Shown here in pieces: positions 1 through 8,736 of a stretch of DNA of 33,353 nt; positions within the stretch are counted from its first letter, which is position 1; each line of letters starts with the position of its first letter. The translations under genes were made by a program, and so were the position numbers. Source of the DNA: Komagataeibacter nataicola (GTDB lineage: Bacteria; Pseudomonadota; Alphaproteobacteria; Acetobacterales; Acetobacteraceae). Below the pieces are notes generated by a model that made no database searches, had not been told where the DNA came from, and was given only the letters and a program-made list of their open reading frames with translations. The stretch covers positions 1 to 33,353 of the forward strand of contig NZ_NIRT01000031.1 in the NCBI RefSeq assembly GCF_003207795.1, in the 5' to 3' direction.

Positions 1-33
1 TAAGGCACGGGAAAGTCGGTCGCCGCCAGGTCT
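1..33 (+). rRNA. rrf: 5S ribosomal RNA, 3' end only
   Basis: The first bases match the 3' quarter of alphaproteobacterial 5S rRNA: the conserved ACGGGAAAGTCGGTC segment of helices IV/V followed by GCCGCCAGGTCT, which would close helix I with the missing 5' end. An initiator tRNA 19 bases downstream is the usual order at the end of an alphaproteobacterial rRNA operon. The 5' part lies outside the window, and the exact 3' end is uncertain by a base or two. Confidence 0.85.
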
Positions 34-52
34 TCCAGTCCTCCCTCACAAA

Positions 53-129
<77 letters not shown>

Positions 130-155
130 TGAATAAGCGTCTGAAAAGACAAAAG

Positions 156-186
156 AAAAGCCACCCAATCGGGTGGCTTTTTTTGT
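156..186 (+). terminator. Rho-independent terminator of the rRNA/tRNA operon
   Basis: AAAAGCCACCC (156-166), loop AATC, GGGTGGCTTTT and then more T residues form an 11-bp stem followed by a T-run. It lies 27 bases after the tRNA and should end the rRNA operon transcript. Confidence 0.93.
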
Positions 187-470
187 GCCTGAAACGCGGC
201 GCAGGAAACACAATGCCTGGAAAAGAGCTACTTATCCTGATCTTTCCTCCAAAATGAGCCCATCTACATGAAGGGGCGAATGCGCCTGCGATAAGCGAAC
301 GGTCTATCAGGCGAGGATCAGGACAACTGGAGCGTGAGAACCCCACGAACGGGCTCGGGCAATATTTCGCCAGCAGACGCTGCGGCGATCTTCAATGCAC
401 AATAGAAATTACCAGCATTAGCTGCTTGGTTCAGATAACACACATCTCTCTGCTTGAAATGGTCTGCGCT
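187..470. other. Intergenic stretch, no gene seen
   Basis: No reading frame with a ribosome-binding site or protein-like composition is visible between the rRNA terminator and the TetR gene. The reverse frame through the tRNA is a tRNA shadow. Confidence 0.6.
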
Positions 471-1037
471 TCAGGACAAAGCCTTGCTGATCAGGTCATC
501 AAGTGAACCCTCTTTTCCATTGTATCGGGTCAGCGGCAGAAGCAAACCGTCTATCGCAAGTACGGCCAACCCGTGAACCTTTGCCCATAGCGCTGCCATG
601 GCGGCCTCATGCGGCACATCGGAATGCGTCTTGTTCACCGTAAGGGTAATAAGCCTGTCAAAAGCCCGGGTTGATGCCGCAGCCAGGGCAGCATTGTCAG
701 GGTTGACGGCATCACTGCGAAACATCAGCGTAAACAGGCTTGGATTGTCAATCGCGAAGCGCACATAGGCCAGGCCCATATCCTGGGGTGTCCTGGTATG
801 TTCGGGGGACATGGCCGCAGCCAGTTCATCGAATCCCTGTGCAGCCAGTGCGCTGAGCAGCCCGGTCAGATTGCCGAAATGCGGGACGGCAGCCGTGGCG
901 GAAACACCGGCATGGCGCGTAATGGCCCGGAGTTTCAGTGACCCGATGCCGTCACGTTCCAGCAGGGTGCGGGCAGAATGTAGCAATGCCTTGTGCAGGT
1001 CCCCATGATGATAGCTGCTTTTGGCTTCCGCGGTCAT
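471..1037 (-). CDS. TetR/AcrR-family transcriptional repressor
   Basis: The 188-residue protein has the TetR plan. An N-terminal three-helix DNA-binding domain (about residues 10-55) contains the helix-turn-helix segment ITRHAGVSATAAVPHFGN and the Phe/Gly-rich turn before helix 4. A helical ligand domain follows; the segment around FAIDNPSLFTLMFRS is typical of the WHG-type C-terminal domain of this family. The ATG is preceded by AAGGAG at good spacing. The gene is divergent from the carotenoid-oxygenase gene, 97 bases away. Two copies of the palindrome TTTACA-N-TGTAAA lie between them, so it most likely represses itself and its neighbour, with an unknown small hydrophobic inducer. The family call is firm; target and ligand are inferred from position. 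Confidence 0.88.
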   Translation of the reverse strand: MTAEAKSSYHHGDLHKALLHSARTLLERDGIGSLKLRAITRHAGVSATAAVPHFGNLTGLLSALAAQGFDELAAAMSPEHTRTPQDMGLAYVRFAIDNPSLFTLMFRSDAVNPDNAALAAASTRAFDRLITLTVNKTHSDVPHEAAMAALWAKVHGLAVLAIDGLLLPLTRYNGKEGSLDDLISKALS

Positions 1038-1059
1038 TCCGATCTCCTTCCTCTATAAC

Positions 1060-1072
1060 TTTACACTGTAAA
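1060..1072. promoter_or_regulatory. Palindromic operator copy 1 (TTTACA-C-TGTAAA)
   Basis: This is a perfect 13-base palindrome with one central base, 23 bases upstream of the TetR start codon. A possible minus-strand -10 (TATAGA) lies beside it, so binding here would block tetR transcription. It is probably the autoregulatory site of the TetR protein. Confidence 0.72.
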
Positions 1073-1107
1073 AATAACTTGACGAGCGCTTTTTGCATCC
1101 CTCATTC

Positions 1108-1120
1108 TTTACAATGTAAA
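1108..1120. promoter_or_regulatory. Palindromic operator copy 2 (TTTACA-A-TGTAAA)
   Basis: This second perfect copy differs from copy 1 only at the central base; the copies are 48 bases apart centre to centre. It ends 14 bases before the oxygenase start codon, with the ribosome-binding site GAGGA (1126-1130) between. It overlaps a possible -10 hexamer TACAAT, a position suited to repression of the oxygenase operon. Confidence 0.72.
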
Positions 1121-1134
1121 GTTTTGAGGAAACA

Positions 1135-2430
1135 ATGCGGACCAACAGACCCCCGATTGAGCGGGAAATCGACGCGCGCGGACTTCCACTGGAAGGGAAA
1201 CTGCCCTCTGGCCTGCGCGGAACCCTGTATCGCAATGGTCCCAATCCCCGGGCAGGGGTAGCAGATCATCACTGGTTTCTGGGGCCGGGCATGATCCACG
1301 CCATTTCGTTAGGGGAGGAGCAGTGTGCCTATCGCAACCGTTGGGTTCTGCCGCGCGATGAAAGGGGGCTGGGCAAAGCCAATACGCATGCCATTTTTCA
1401 TGCCGGATCGATCATGGCTCTGGAAGAAGCGCATGCACCGGTTGCCCTGGTGCCAGAGACACTGGCCCGCACCGGAGCAACGTACGCGCCGGGGCCTTTC
1501 ACGGCGCACCCGAAGCATGATCCGCTTACAGGCGAACTCGTGTTCTTTGGTTACGCCGCCGACGGTGCAGGGTCGCGCATGATCCGTTGCGGGGCCTTGA
1601 ACAGGTCCGGGCACAGGGTATGGGAAACACGCTTCAGCGCACCATTTTGCAGCATGGTACATGATGTGGCCGTAACATCCCGGCATATTGCCCTGCCTAT
1701 CCTGCCACTTGCACGGCAGGCTACGTCGGGAAATGACGCGTCATTCGCTTTTGCGTGGCATCCCGAACTCGGTGGTCATCTTGCCGTGCTGGCACGTGGG
1801 GCGTGCGGAGACGCCGTGCGGTGGTATGAAGCCCCAACCGTTTATGCTTTTCATATCGTCAATGCGTGGGAAGATCGTGATCGCCTGTATCTCGATCTGT
1901 TCGTGTATGACGCGCCCCCGCTGTTTCCCGGGCCGCAGGAGAGGATACCCTTCTGCCAGAATGCCCGTCCATGCCGCTGGAGTGTTGCCCATGATGGCCA
2001 TGGCCCGGTGCGTGTGGAACCCCTGCACGACATGGTGGGAGAATTTGGCCGTATTGATGATCGCATCGCCGGTTCCCGCTACAGTCAGATCTACTGCACC
2101 AGCCGCCGTCATCCGGGAGCGCCCGGTTTTCAGGCCGTTGCCCGCCTGGACCTGATGCACGGTGCGATCGACCAGTTCGATTTTGGCAGCCAGGCCTTCG
2201 TCTCTGAACCTGTCTTCGTGCCGCGGCAGCACCATGCCGGACCGGATGACGGCTGGCTGCTGAGTCTGGTCTGGCGGCCTGATTTCGCGCAATCGCGGCT
2301 GGTCATTTTTGATGCGGGTCATGTGGCGGATGGCCCGGTGGCCTCCGTAACCCTGCCCCAGAGGGTTCCGGATGGTTTTCACGGCAGTTTTGTGTCCGAT
2401 GTCTTCCTTGATCTGGAGAGGGCCTTATGA
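1135..2430 (+). CDS. Carotenoid oxygenase family (carotenoid/lignostilbene cleavage dioxygenase)
   Basis: This 431-residue protein belongs to the RPE65/carotenoid cleavage dioxygenase family, seven-bladed propellers that split a conjugated double bond with non-haem Fe(II) and O2. The four iron-binding histidines are visible in their usual contexts: His125 (TAHPKHDP), His176 (MVHDVAVT), His240 (FHIVNAWE) and His416 (GFHGSFVSDV). The N-terminal GTLYRNGPNP motif is also typical. The substrate could be an apocarotenoid or a stilbene-like aromatic and cannot be read from sequence. The start is supported by GAGGA four bases upstream. The stop overlaps the next start (ATGA), so the membrane-protein gene is translationally coupled. 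It is probably repressed by the divergent TetR protein. Confidence 0.9.
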   Translation: MRTNRPPIEREIDARGLPLEGKLPSGLRGTLYRNGPNPRAGVADHHWFLGPGMIHAISLGEEQCAYRNRWVLPRDERGLGKANTHAIFHAGSIMALEEAHAPVALVPETLARTGATYAPGPFTAHPKHDPLTGELVFFGYAADGAGSRMIRCGALNRSGHRVWETRFSAPFCSMVHDVAVTSRHIALPILPLARQATSGNDASFAFAWHPELGGHLAVLARGACGDAVRWYEAPTVYAFHIVNAWEDRDRLYLDLFVYDAPPLFPGPQERIPFCQNARPCRWSVAHDGHGPVRVEPLHDMVGEFGRIDDRIAGSRYSQIYCTSRRHPGAPGFQAVARLDLMHGAIDQFDFGSQAFVSEPVFVPRQHHAGPDDGWLLSLVWRPDFAQSRLVIFDAGHVADGPVASVTLPQRVPDGFHGSFVSDVFLDLERAL

Positions 2431-3035
2431 GCCGCCAATCTGCTTTCCGACGCATCATGCCTGAAGTGGGAGGTCTGCTGTTGTTCTGGGGGCTTGGGGC
2501 GCTTGGACTGGGACTTTACGCGAGTGCTGCCGTTATCCTGTTTGTCATCGGCGATGGTATCATGCGCTGGTGGCGAGGTCTGGACTTTCCACGCGTCTGG
2601 CTCCTGTTTAACGGACTGGCCCTGATCCTGGCGCTTCTCGGACCTGTTGTCTGCGCGGGCAGGATGAACGTGCGGATCGAGCCTGTTCTGACAAGTTATC
2701 TTGTCGGCATTGTCTTCATGATCGGAGCGCTGGGCCGTAAGCCGATCGTGCAGGATATTGCCGAGCAGCGGCAGGGTGCCCCCTTTGCGGCTGACCGTCA
2801 TGACCTGCGCATGTTCTTTCGGGTCTTTACGTGGGTCTGGGCTGCCTATTTCTTAATCAGGGGCAGTGTTTATCTCTGGCTTGCCCACACCATGCCGTCT
2901 GGCCGCATGGGCCTGCTGGAGAACATCATCAGCCCGGCCAGTTTAGTGGCCATGATTCTGGTCAGTTCTAAAGGGAAAGCACTGTTTCAACTCGGGTGCC
3001 GTGCAGGGATTTTTACGGTGGACAGGCGGGCATAG
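2427..3035 (+). CDS. Polytopic inner-membrane protein, septation protein A (YciB)-like
   Basis: The 202-residue protein has five or so hydrophobic helices (about residues 14-40, 57-76, 88-105, 132-152 and 165-182). The segment FRVFTWVWAAYFLIRGSVYLWL resembles the signature of the YciB/intracellular septation protein A group, though the match is partial. The gene begins inside the stop codon of the carotenoid-oxygenase gene (ATGA), so the two are made together. A role in moving or holding the hydrophobic substrate, or in the membrane stress it causes, would fit, but that is a guess from the pairing. The family assignment is moderate; the membrane nature is clear. Confidence 0.72.
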   Translation: MSRQSAFRRIMPEVGGLLLFWGLGALGLGLYASAAVILFVIGDGIMRWWRGLDFPRVWLLFNGLALILALLGPVVCAGRMNVRIEPVLTSYLVGIVFMIGALGRKPIVQDIAEQRQGAPFAADRHDLRMFFRVFTWVWAAYFLIRGSVYLWLAHTMPSGRMGLLENIISPASLVAMILVSSKGKALFQLGCRAGIFTVDRRA

Positions 3036-3119
3036 GGCATTTTTCCCCTCGACCGGCTAAAAAACATAGTACAATTTCAATACGCATATTCTTTATATAT
3101 CATTTGACGGGAAGCCCCT

Positions 3120-4205
3120 GTGAAGATTCATTACCTTGTTACAAGTCTGGAAAACGGTGGAGCGGAATTTGCCATTCCTTCCATAGTGCAAAGTCTTGAA
3201 AGGCATGGCTGTACAGTGGAAGTTATTGCCTGCGAGCCACGAGATATGAAAGCGGCACCTAAACTGGATGCCGCGCATATTCCCTATACGGTCATGTTTG
3301 ACCGAAGGCATAATTTTATTGACTATACTAAAGCCTATTTAAAAATAATCAAAAAATCCCGGCCCGATATCATCTGGACTTCGTTAAGTGGCGCCACGAT
3401 TGTAGGCCAGTTTGCGGGTGTTATGGCCAATATTCCGGTTGTTAGCTGGAAGCATAGTGCTGCAGTCAGAATTTATACGCAGATATTCCGTAAATTATCC
3501 AAGCTCTGGATTGCAGACTCAGCGGTAGTTGAAGAATTTCTAAACAAACGCATGAAAATACCCAGATCCAATATCCTGTCATGGCCCCTTTATTTTTGTA
3601 GTGATATCCTTCCTGTCCGCTCTTATTGGGATGGTACACGTCCCCTGCATTTAGGCAGCATGGGACGCTTGAAAGAACAGAAAAATTATTCTGTTCTTAT
3701 TGATGCCATATATAAGTTTTTACAAAAAAATCCTGATTTTAAGCGTAGGCTTAAAGTGTCCATTTCCGGAACGGGGCCTCTGCAGCCAATGCTGCAGGAG
3801 AAAATCAACCGGCTCTCATTGCAGGATAATTTTACGCTTATGGGATATGTTGAAGATACTGAAGCATATTTATCTTCATTAGATGTTTATATACAGCCCT
3901 CTACGTTTGAAGGCATGTGCCTGGCGGCACATGAGGCCATGGCCGCGGGCCTGCCAGTTATTGCATCTCCTGTGGGTGAACTTGCCTATAGTGTCATTAA
4001 TGGCCAAACAGGCTTTTTATTATCCGGCAATATTGAGGAGGGTATTGTAGAGTCTCTTGAAAGCATTTTTCAGAAACCATATCTGGTGAAACAGTATGGA
4101 CAGAATGCCCAGAAATTTGTTGCTGAAAAATTTAGTTTAAAGAAATTCGATGCAGCAAGTCTGCGCATTGTCACAAAAATAAAGAAAGAAATTCTCAAAA
4201 TCTGA
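3120..4205 (+). CDS. GT4-family glycosyltransferase
   Basis: This 361-residue GT-B-fold enzyme probably adds a sugar from a nucleotide donor to a lipid-linked surface glycan on the inner face of the membrane. The N-terminal LENGGAEFAI segment (10-19) is the glycine-rich acceptor-side loop. The C-terminal half has GRLKEQKNY (182-190), SGTGPL (216-221) and the EX7E donor-site motif with Glu264 and Glu272 in STFEGMCLAAHEAMAAGLPV. The start is GTG; GACGGGA upstream serves as ribosome-binding site. The gene is clearly AT-richer than the flanking operons and uses many A/T-ending codons, which suggests acquisition by transfer. It is convergent with the next gene. Confidence 0.88.
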   Translation: MKIHYLVTSLENGGAEFAIPSIVQSLERHGCTVEVIACEPRDMKAAPKLDAAHIPYTVMFDRRHNFIDYTKAYLKIIKKSRPDIIWTSLSGATIVGQFAGVMANIPVVSWKHSAAVRIYTQIFRKLSKLWIADSAVVEEFLNKRMKIPRSNILSWPLYFCSDILPVRSYWDGTRPLHLGSMGRLKEQKNYSVLIDAIYKFLQKNPDFKRRLKVSISGTGPLQPMLQEKINRLSLQDNFTLMGYVEDTEAYLSSLDVYIQPSTFEGMCLAAHEAMAAGLPVIASPVGELAYSVINGQTGFLLSGNIEEGIVESLESIFQKPYLVKQYGQNAQKFVAEKFSLKKFDAASLRIVTKIKKEILKI

Positions 4206-4467
4206 CAGATTTATCAGCCAGTCAGACTATCTGGCTGGCATGACCTCATGACAATGACAGGATTTTTCAGAGCCGGGAGATAATCATCGGATAAAAAATG
4301 GAGTGGACAAGGATCACCGCGCTATCAAGAGAGGCTATAACGGGAGCCTGACCCCAGCTTTGATTATCGAAAGCCATCAGGCAATGTTCTGAAAGCATCA
4401 GAACTATTGCAGAGAGCATTCGCGAAAGGTTTTCCGGCAGGATCGGATAAGTCAGACTGCATCGCTT
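4206..4467. other. Convergent intergenic stretch with a weak hairpin
   Basis: A 7-bp stem CAGCCAG/CTGGCTG (4215-4221 and 4231-4237) follows the glycosyltransferase stop by 9 bases but has no T-run, so it is at best a weak terminator. Nothing else coding or regulatory is visible. Confidence 0.35.
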
Positions 4468-5604
4468 TCATGCCATGTTTATTTGATTGAGGTAATCAAT
4501 AATGGCTGTTGCTGCTCTTTGTGATGCTCCCAACAAAGGCATGGTGCCAAATGTTTTTCTGATCATTTCTTTCTGTGCATCCAGATATAAATAATGCTGT
4601 TCCTTTGCCCTCCTGATTGCCGGCATGATGTCATTTCTATTCTCTACCACTTCTCCAAATTCCCAATGTTTGAAATAAGGGTTGCCTTGCCACTTGATCT
4701 TATGGGGGTTCAGAAAAACGCAGGGACGTGGTTCAATAATAAATTCGTAAACCTGACTGCTTACATCACCAACATAAATGGAAGAATTTGATGTATATGT
4801 CATGTTAACGGAATTTATTGATCCTGTGTCAATGTATACATTCTCTGAATTTCTCCTTTTCAATAAAAACTCATTAACAAAATAGCCTTCATGAAACATC
4901 TTTACATGAGGAGAAATGACAAGATCATAATAATTTTGGTTTTCAAACGATTCTATTATGAAATTTTTCCATTTATAGTATGATGTCTGAGATTTTTTGT
5001 AATGAGGATTATAAAGGACAATAGGTTTGTTCTTGGGGAAAATAGAAAATTCTTCTGCCTTAATGGCATTGAATATATCAAATTTGGGATATCCTATGGA
5101 TGTTGATTTTTCTTCAGTTGTAAAACCCTCTTTTAAAAAATAGTTTCTTATTTTGGGGCCAGGAAAAAGCACAAAATCAAAATACTTGACCATATACTCA
5201 TTTCTGACTTTCCGGTCTCCTGCGCCATGTTTGATCAAAATGAGTTTCGGTTTTTTCAGCCCCTGTTGCTTTAAAAAGGCGGCAGTATTTTCAGTTGAAA
5301 TGATGGCATCATAATTATTGAGCTCTTCAATGTTTTCTCTGAAGACATGGCTCTTTTCCCGATCCAGACGCCGACCAATATGCAGAATTTTTGTAAATAC
5401 TGATTTCTGGAATGGCCTGATCGATAAGGAATCATTGCCCCCAAAAAGCGTCCTGATGTGCCGAAGATGTTCAGCACTGTCAGAAAAGCTATAATACTCT
5501 GTTACTGAACAATCAGGCAAGGCACTCAAGGCACTGGCCACGGAAGCCGCATGATAACATTGATATGGCTCGGCAATATAAACAAATGCAATCTTGACGG
5601 TCAT
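4468..5604 (-). CDS. CDP-glycerol glycerophosphotransferase-like (TagB/SpsB-type) protein
   Basis: The 378-residue protein is a GT-B-like enzyme resembling the teichoic-acid type polyol-phosphate transferases. Visible motifs are KHGAGD (125-130), followed by FDFVLFPG; YNPHYK (198-203); SPHVKMFHEG; and the family hallmark GDVSSQVYEF...RPCVFLN starting at residue 279, which binds the CDP-polyol phosphates. These enzymes join glycerol-phosphate or ribitol-phosphate units to a lipid-linked acceptor in the cytoplasm. Such genes also occur in capsule clusters of Gram-negative bacteria, and the glycosyltransferase and flippase neighbours support that setting. The sequence is AT-rich, like the rest of this block. 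The exact substrate is unknown. Confidence 0.68.
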   Translation of the reverse strand: MTVKIAFVYIAEPYQCYHAASVASALSALPDCSVTEYYSFSDSAEHLRHIRTLFGGNDSLSIRPFQKSVFTKILHIGRRLDREKSHVFRENIEELNNYDAIISTENTAAFLKQQGLKKPKLILIKHGAGDRKVRNEYMVKYFDFVLFPGPKIRNYFLKEGFTTEEKSTSIGYPKFDIFNAIKAEEFSIFPKNKPIVLYNPHYKKSQTSYYKWKNFIIESFENQNYYDLVISPHVKMFHEGYFVNEFLLKRRNSENVYIDTGSINSVNMTYTSNSSIYVGDVSSQVYEFIIEPRPCVFLNPHKIKWQGNPYFKHWEFGEVVENRNDIMPAIRRAKEQHYLYLDAQKEMIRKTFGTMPLLGASQRAATAIIDYLNQINMA

Positions 5605-5810
5605 CGTGTCTACTCAATGCAGGAGTGTAGAAAATATTTATTAAACTGACCCAGAACATGCGGGCCGGGACTTTGATATTACGCCGTCGCCAGAACGCCA
5701 TATACCCTTGAGGAAACCGGATATTTATTGCCCGGATTCTTCGATCCTGTTTCCTGACAATGAATACTCATCAGTGGTTTCCTTTAGTCCATATGGTGCT
5801 GCCATTGATA
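5605..5810. other. Intergenic stretch, no gene seen
   Basis: This gap separates two minus-strand genes. The open frames in it lack ribosome-binding sites and recognisable composition, and no terminator stem is clear. Confidence 0.4.
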
Positions 5811-7139
5811 TCATGTGGTTGAACGGGGGCGACGGTACACGTGAGAGAACACCTGAAGGGCACGTGCGGAACACCAGACAAACATGATCACGGAAGCCAC
5901 TACCGAAGCGGAAGCAGCACCCCAGATCCCCCACCGTTTGGTAAAGACAAAAAGAACCGGCATATAAATCAGAAGCGTGAAAATTTTAGCACGCAGAATG
6001 GTCGGAACCTTCCCCATGACGGTCAGGAAAGGCTCAAGAGGAACAATTGTAATGTCAATCAGCACGCTGACAGCCAGAATACTGACCAATACCCCGCCAT
6101 AATAGGAGTGATAGTGAAGCATATAATCGAGAATCGCATTGCCGGCGCTCAGGGATATGATAAGGACCGCAACGCCGAGGAGCGCAATCGTTCCGAAGAT
6201 GCGCATCATTGTATGGCGTAGACCTTTCCAGTCCTGTTCATCCCGGAAGCGGATAAATTCAGGATACAGGGAAGGAATCAGCATGCCTGCCGGCTTGGAT
6301 AATGCATTGGTAATCTGTGATGCGACCCTGAAGATGGCGGCATCTGACGCACCAATCCATGCACCGATCAGCAGGGTGGAAATCTGTTTTGAAAATGAAT
6401 CGAGTATCTTGCTTGTGCTTGTGCCGATCGTTAATTTCCATATTCCTGGAATTTTTACTGTCGGAACAAAGAATTCCTGCCAGGAAAAGCGTCTTTCCAC
6501 ATTTTTCCGCACGAGCCAGAACGCAACGCCATTATAGAGCAAAAATAGAACAAATTGTGTCGCACACCAGACCAGAAGAAAAAAGACCAGATTTTCCCTC
6601 AATTCATAACCAATGAATGTCCCCGCCGTACGCGTAAGGGAACCGACCATTTCAACTATGGTGGCCATTTTGAATTTGTTCAGAAGCCGCATGACCCCGA
6701 CAGGCCAGCCTCTGTTCATGAATAAAATGAATACAGTGCACAGTTCAGCAGTACTACAGATACTGTCAGGCCATCCCATGGCATGGCTGAACAGCATGAT
6801 TCCCACAATCCCCACAATCATTCCGAACAGACCGCTGATCATATCCGATCGCATGCAGAAAGCCAGAATCTGATGAAAGTACCGATGTTTCCGTTCATGG
6901 AACGGGGCCGTGCCAAAATGTAGCAAAGGCTGCCAGGAATGAAGATGCGTAATGTCCGAGATCAACATGACGTAGCTCGTAATGAGCAGAAGCTGGCCAA
7001 AGGCATCCAGCCCGATTGTCTTTACAGTCCATGGAATATAGATGAAACTGCATACAGCATTGACCACCCGGCCAAATGCGATAATACTTGTATTGCTTAT
7101 AATCCGGGAAAATGCGCTTTTGTTAGTGCCATTTTTCAC
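5811..7139 (-). CDS. Wzx-type polysaccharide flippase (MATE/MOP superfamily)
   Basis: About 442 residues with 12 or so hydrophobic helices spread along the whole length, as in oligosaccharide flippases that move lipid-linked repeat units across the inner membrane. The start ISNTSIIAFGRVVNAVCSFI is the typical first helix of this family. The frame stays open back to an ATG at 7370, but the extra 77 codons are Arg-rich and unlike a flippase. I therefore prefer the GTG at 7139, although it lacks a clear ribosome-binding site and the true start is uncertain. The last helices end at a charged RRPRSTT tail. With the neighbouring transferases it should serve a surface polymer of unknown structure. 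No polymerase gene is seen nearby. Confidence 0.8.
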   Translation of the reverse strand: MKNGTNKSAFSRIISNTSIIAFGRVVNAVCSFIYIPWTVKTIGLDAFGQLLLITSYVMLISDITHLHSWQPLLHFGTAPFHERKHRYFHQILAFCMRSDMISGLFGMIVGIVGIMLFSHAMGWPDSICSTAELCTVFILFMNRGWPVGVMRLLNKFKMATIVEMVGSLTRTAGTFIGYELRENLVFFLLVWCATQFVLFLLYNGVAFWLVRKNVERRFSWQEFFVPTVKIPGIWKLTIGTSTSKILDSFSKQISTLLIGAWIGASDAAIFRVASQITNALSKPAGMLIPSLYPEFIRFRDEQDWKGLRHTMMRIFGTIALLGVAVLIISLSAGNAILDYMLHYHSYYGGVLVSILAVSVLIDITIVPLEPFLTVMGKVPTILRAKIFTLLIYMPVLFVFTKRWGIWGAASASVVASVIMFVWCSARALQVFSHVYRRPRSTT

Positions 7140-7670
7140 GAGGAGAAAGCTCTGCAACGATAAAGACGTGGAAACCGGGCGCCAGGATAACCGTCGGACA
7201 TCTTTCCTCCCCTTGCGTTGATCTGGTGTCGCTGCCCTATAGCGCACAGGCGGATGTTCATCAAATAGGCCATGCACCGCGTGGCGGCCCAAAGCGTAAC
7301 CGCTGGCGCATGCAGCGTTCCTTATCCGTGCCCATCGTGGCGCGACATCCTGACCAGACGACAGAACCATCCCGTCATGGCGGAATCAAGACGCAGTAAT
7401 TTTTCCCCATCCATCTGCAATGACGTCAGTCTTCCTTCCGGGCGCCTTCCGCCTTGAGCTCAGCCCTGAAATGCCATGCTGTGCCGCCAGGGTAAAAACA
7501 GCCGCTCAATTTTGCTGTTGCCGGATATATGGCGCGTCCGGCAGGGCAATCTGCTCCATGATCCGCCGCACAGGGACTGACTGTATTGCTGTTCCCGTCC
7601 TCAATGGGGAACGGGTAGACGGGCATGGCGAGAGTCGGCCCCATCGGCACGGGACTGGCGTGGTGTCGGG
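7140..7670. other. Degenerate non-coding stretch
   Basis: No frame here looks like a maintained gene. The open frames on both strands are short, rich in Arg, Cys and Pro, and lack ribosome-binding sites. Together with the transposase-like remnant that follows, the stretch looks like eroded accessory DNA between the flippase and kinase genes. Confidence 0.4.
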
Positions 7671-7874
7671 GTGAGGAGCGCAACGTTGAGGAGGCTGAAC
7701 GGAGCGCGGTTTGTAGTCTGGTGCCTGCCCCGGAACGGACCGGTCATTTTGGATAATCTGTCAGCATATGAACGGACTGGCGTGGAGATGATGGTGAAGG
7801 TAACAGGTCCAGACTGGCTCCTCAGGCATTTATCGTTTGCAACACTGTGTAAAAAAAAGGGTTTCATTCGTTAG
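7671..7874 (+). pseudogene. Remnant of an IS630-type transposase
   Basis: The 67-codon frame contains PVILDNLSAYERTGVEMMVK, which resembles the second catalytic block of IS630-family DDE transposases (hydrophobic strand, Asp-Asn, Leu-x-(Ala/Ser)-His/Tyr-Lys, then a helix with regularly spaced Val residues). The N-terminal region, the final catalytic Glu region and terminal inverted repeats are not visible, so this would be a fragment of a dead element. The match is by eye, and chance resemblance is possible. Confidence 0.38.
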
Positions 7875-8107
7875 AAAACGTTGACGAAAAGTCGAGAAGA
7901 TCGGTAGAACGCGACGGTACCGTTTAGCCGGATACACATAAGGGTGAATGAGCGTGAGGACTGAGTTGAACGTGGAGCAGAAATTGCGTGAGGCATTGCG
8001 TCCGCGTTTTTATCTCACATCTGCCAGTGTCACGGTTACCCCGGCGCCCAGGTCATTCTGCTACAGCGAGACAAAGCAGATTTTCTCATCAGTGATGGGA
8101 TAATTTC

Positions 8108-8650
8108 ATGCCTGATCCTGTTGTTATCCGCTCTGGTACCGACATTGTTATAACACTTGCCTGTTCTAAAGACCTGGTGCCGGAAAGCGGGTGCCAGATC
8201 GGTCCTGATGACGTCCTGCGTACTGTTAACGTTGATGATAGCAGGTCGTATCGTGGCCAATCGGGCAATCTGATATCCTCAAACCTGCAGGACGGTTTTG
8301 AGGCGGGTGCCTTGCGGAGCATCTGTCATGGTCTGGGCTGCCGTAATGCGCCGACTGGCTTCGTGGCCAGCACAATCACCGGTGCGGCCCTGAGGGCCTG
8401 GGACCGGCAGTCGAGCAACCATTCGCATATTGTACCGACAGAGTGTTCTGCCAATGTAGCGGCCGGGCCATGTACGTCACTCAGAATGGGGGACTGGCAG
8501 ACACAGGGGCGCTCATCACGGAATATTGAACTGAACGGGCATTATATTTCCCGCCAGCCAGACCTGTTGAATATGGATGACAGCATCTATCGATCCCATG
8601 TAAGGCAGGGTAACGCTTCGCGATGGTTTATGTCCGTGGTGGCACATTGA
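8108..8650 (+). CDS. Hypothetical protein, 180 residues
   Basis: I do not recognise this frame. It encodes a mixed polar protein rich in Ser, Asn, Asp and Gly, with no signal peptide, membrane segment or clear domain. It starts four bases after the stop of a 51-codon frame (7948-8103, start preceded by AAGGGTGA), so the pair could be a small operon or one gene split by mutation. Codon third positions are mixed and do not strongly favour coding. The setting, between a transposase remnant and the first kinase gene, makes decayed accessory DNA equally likely. Confidence 0.28.
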   Translation: MPDPVVIRSGTDIVITLACSKDLVPESGCQIGPDDVLRTVNVDDSRSYRGQSGNLISSNLQDGFEAGALRSICHGLGCRNAPTGFVASTITGAALRAWDRQSSNHSHIVPTECSANVAAGPCTSLRMGDWQTQGRSSRNIELNGHYISRQPDLLNMDDSIYRSHVRQGNASRWFMSVVAH

Positions 8651-8736
8651 TATGGCCCAGTCGGAAATAGATAGCCGTGAGTACAAGATGCTGATCTGCA
8701 AGTTTGGGGTTGTTATTGATTGTGATGCTGCTACAG

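Noticed and set aside
7140-7370. Longer flippase start at ATG 7370
   Set aside because: The 77 extra codons are Arg-rich and unlike the family, and no ribosome-binding site precedes the ATG. The true start remains uncertain.
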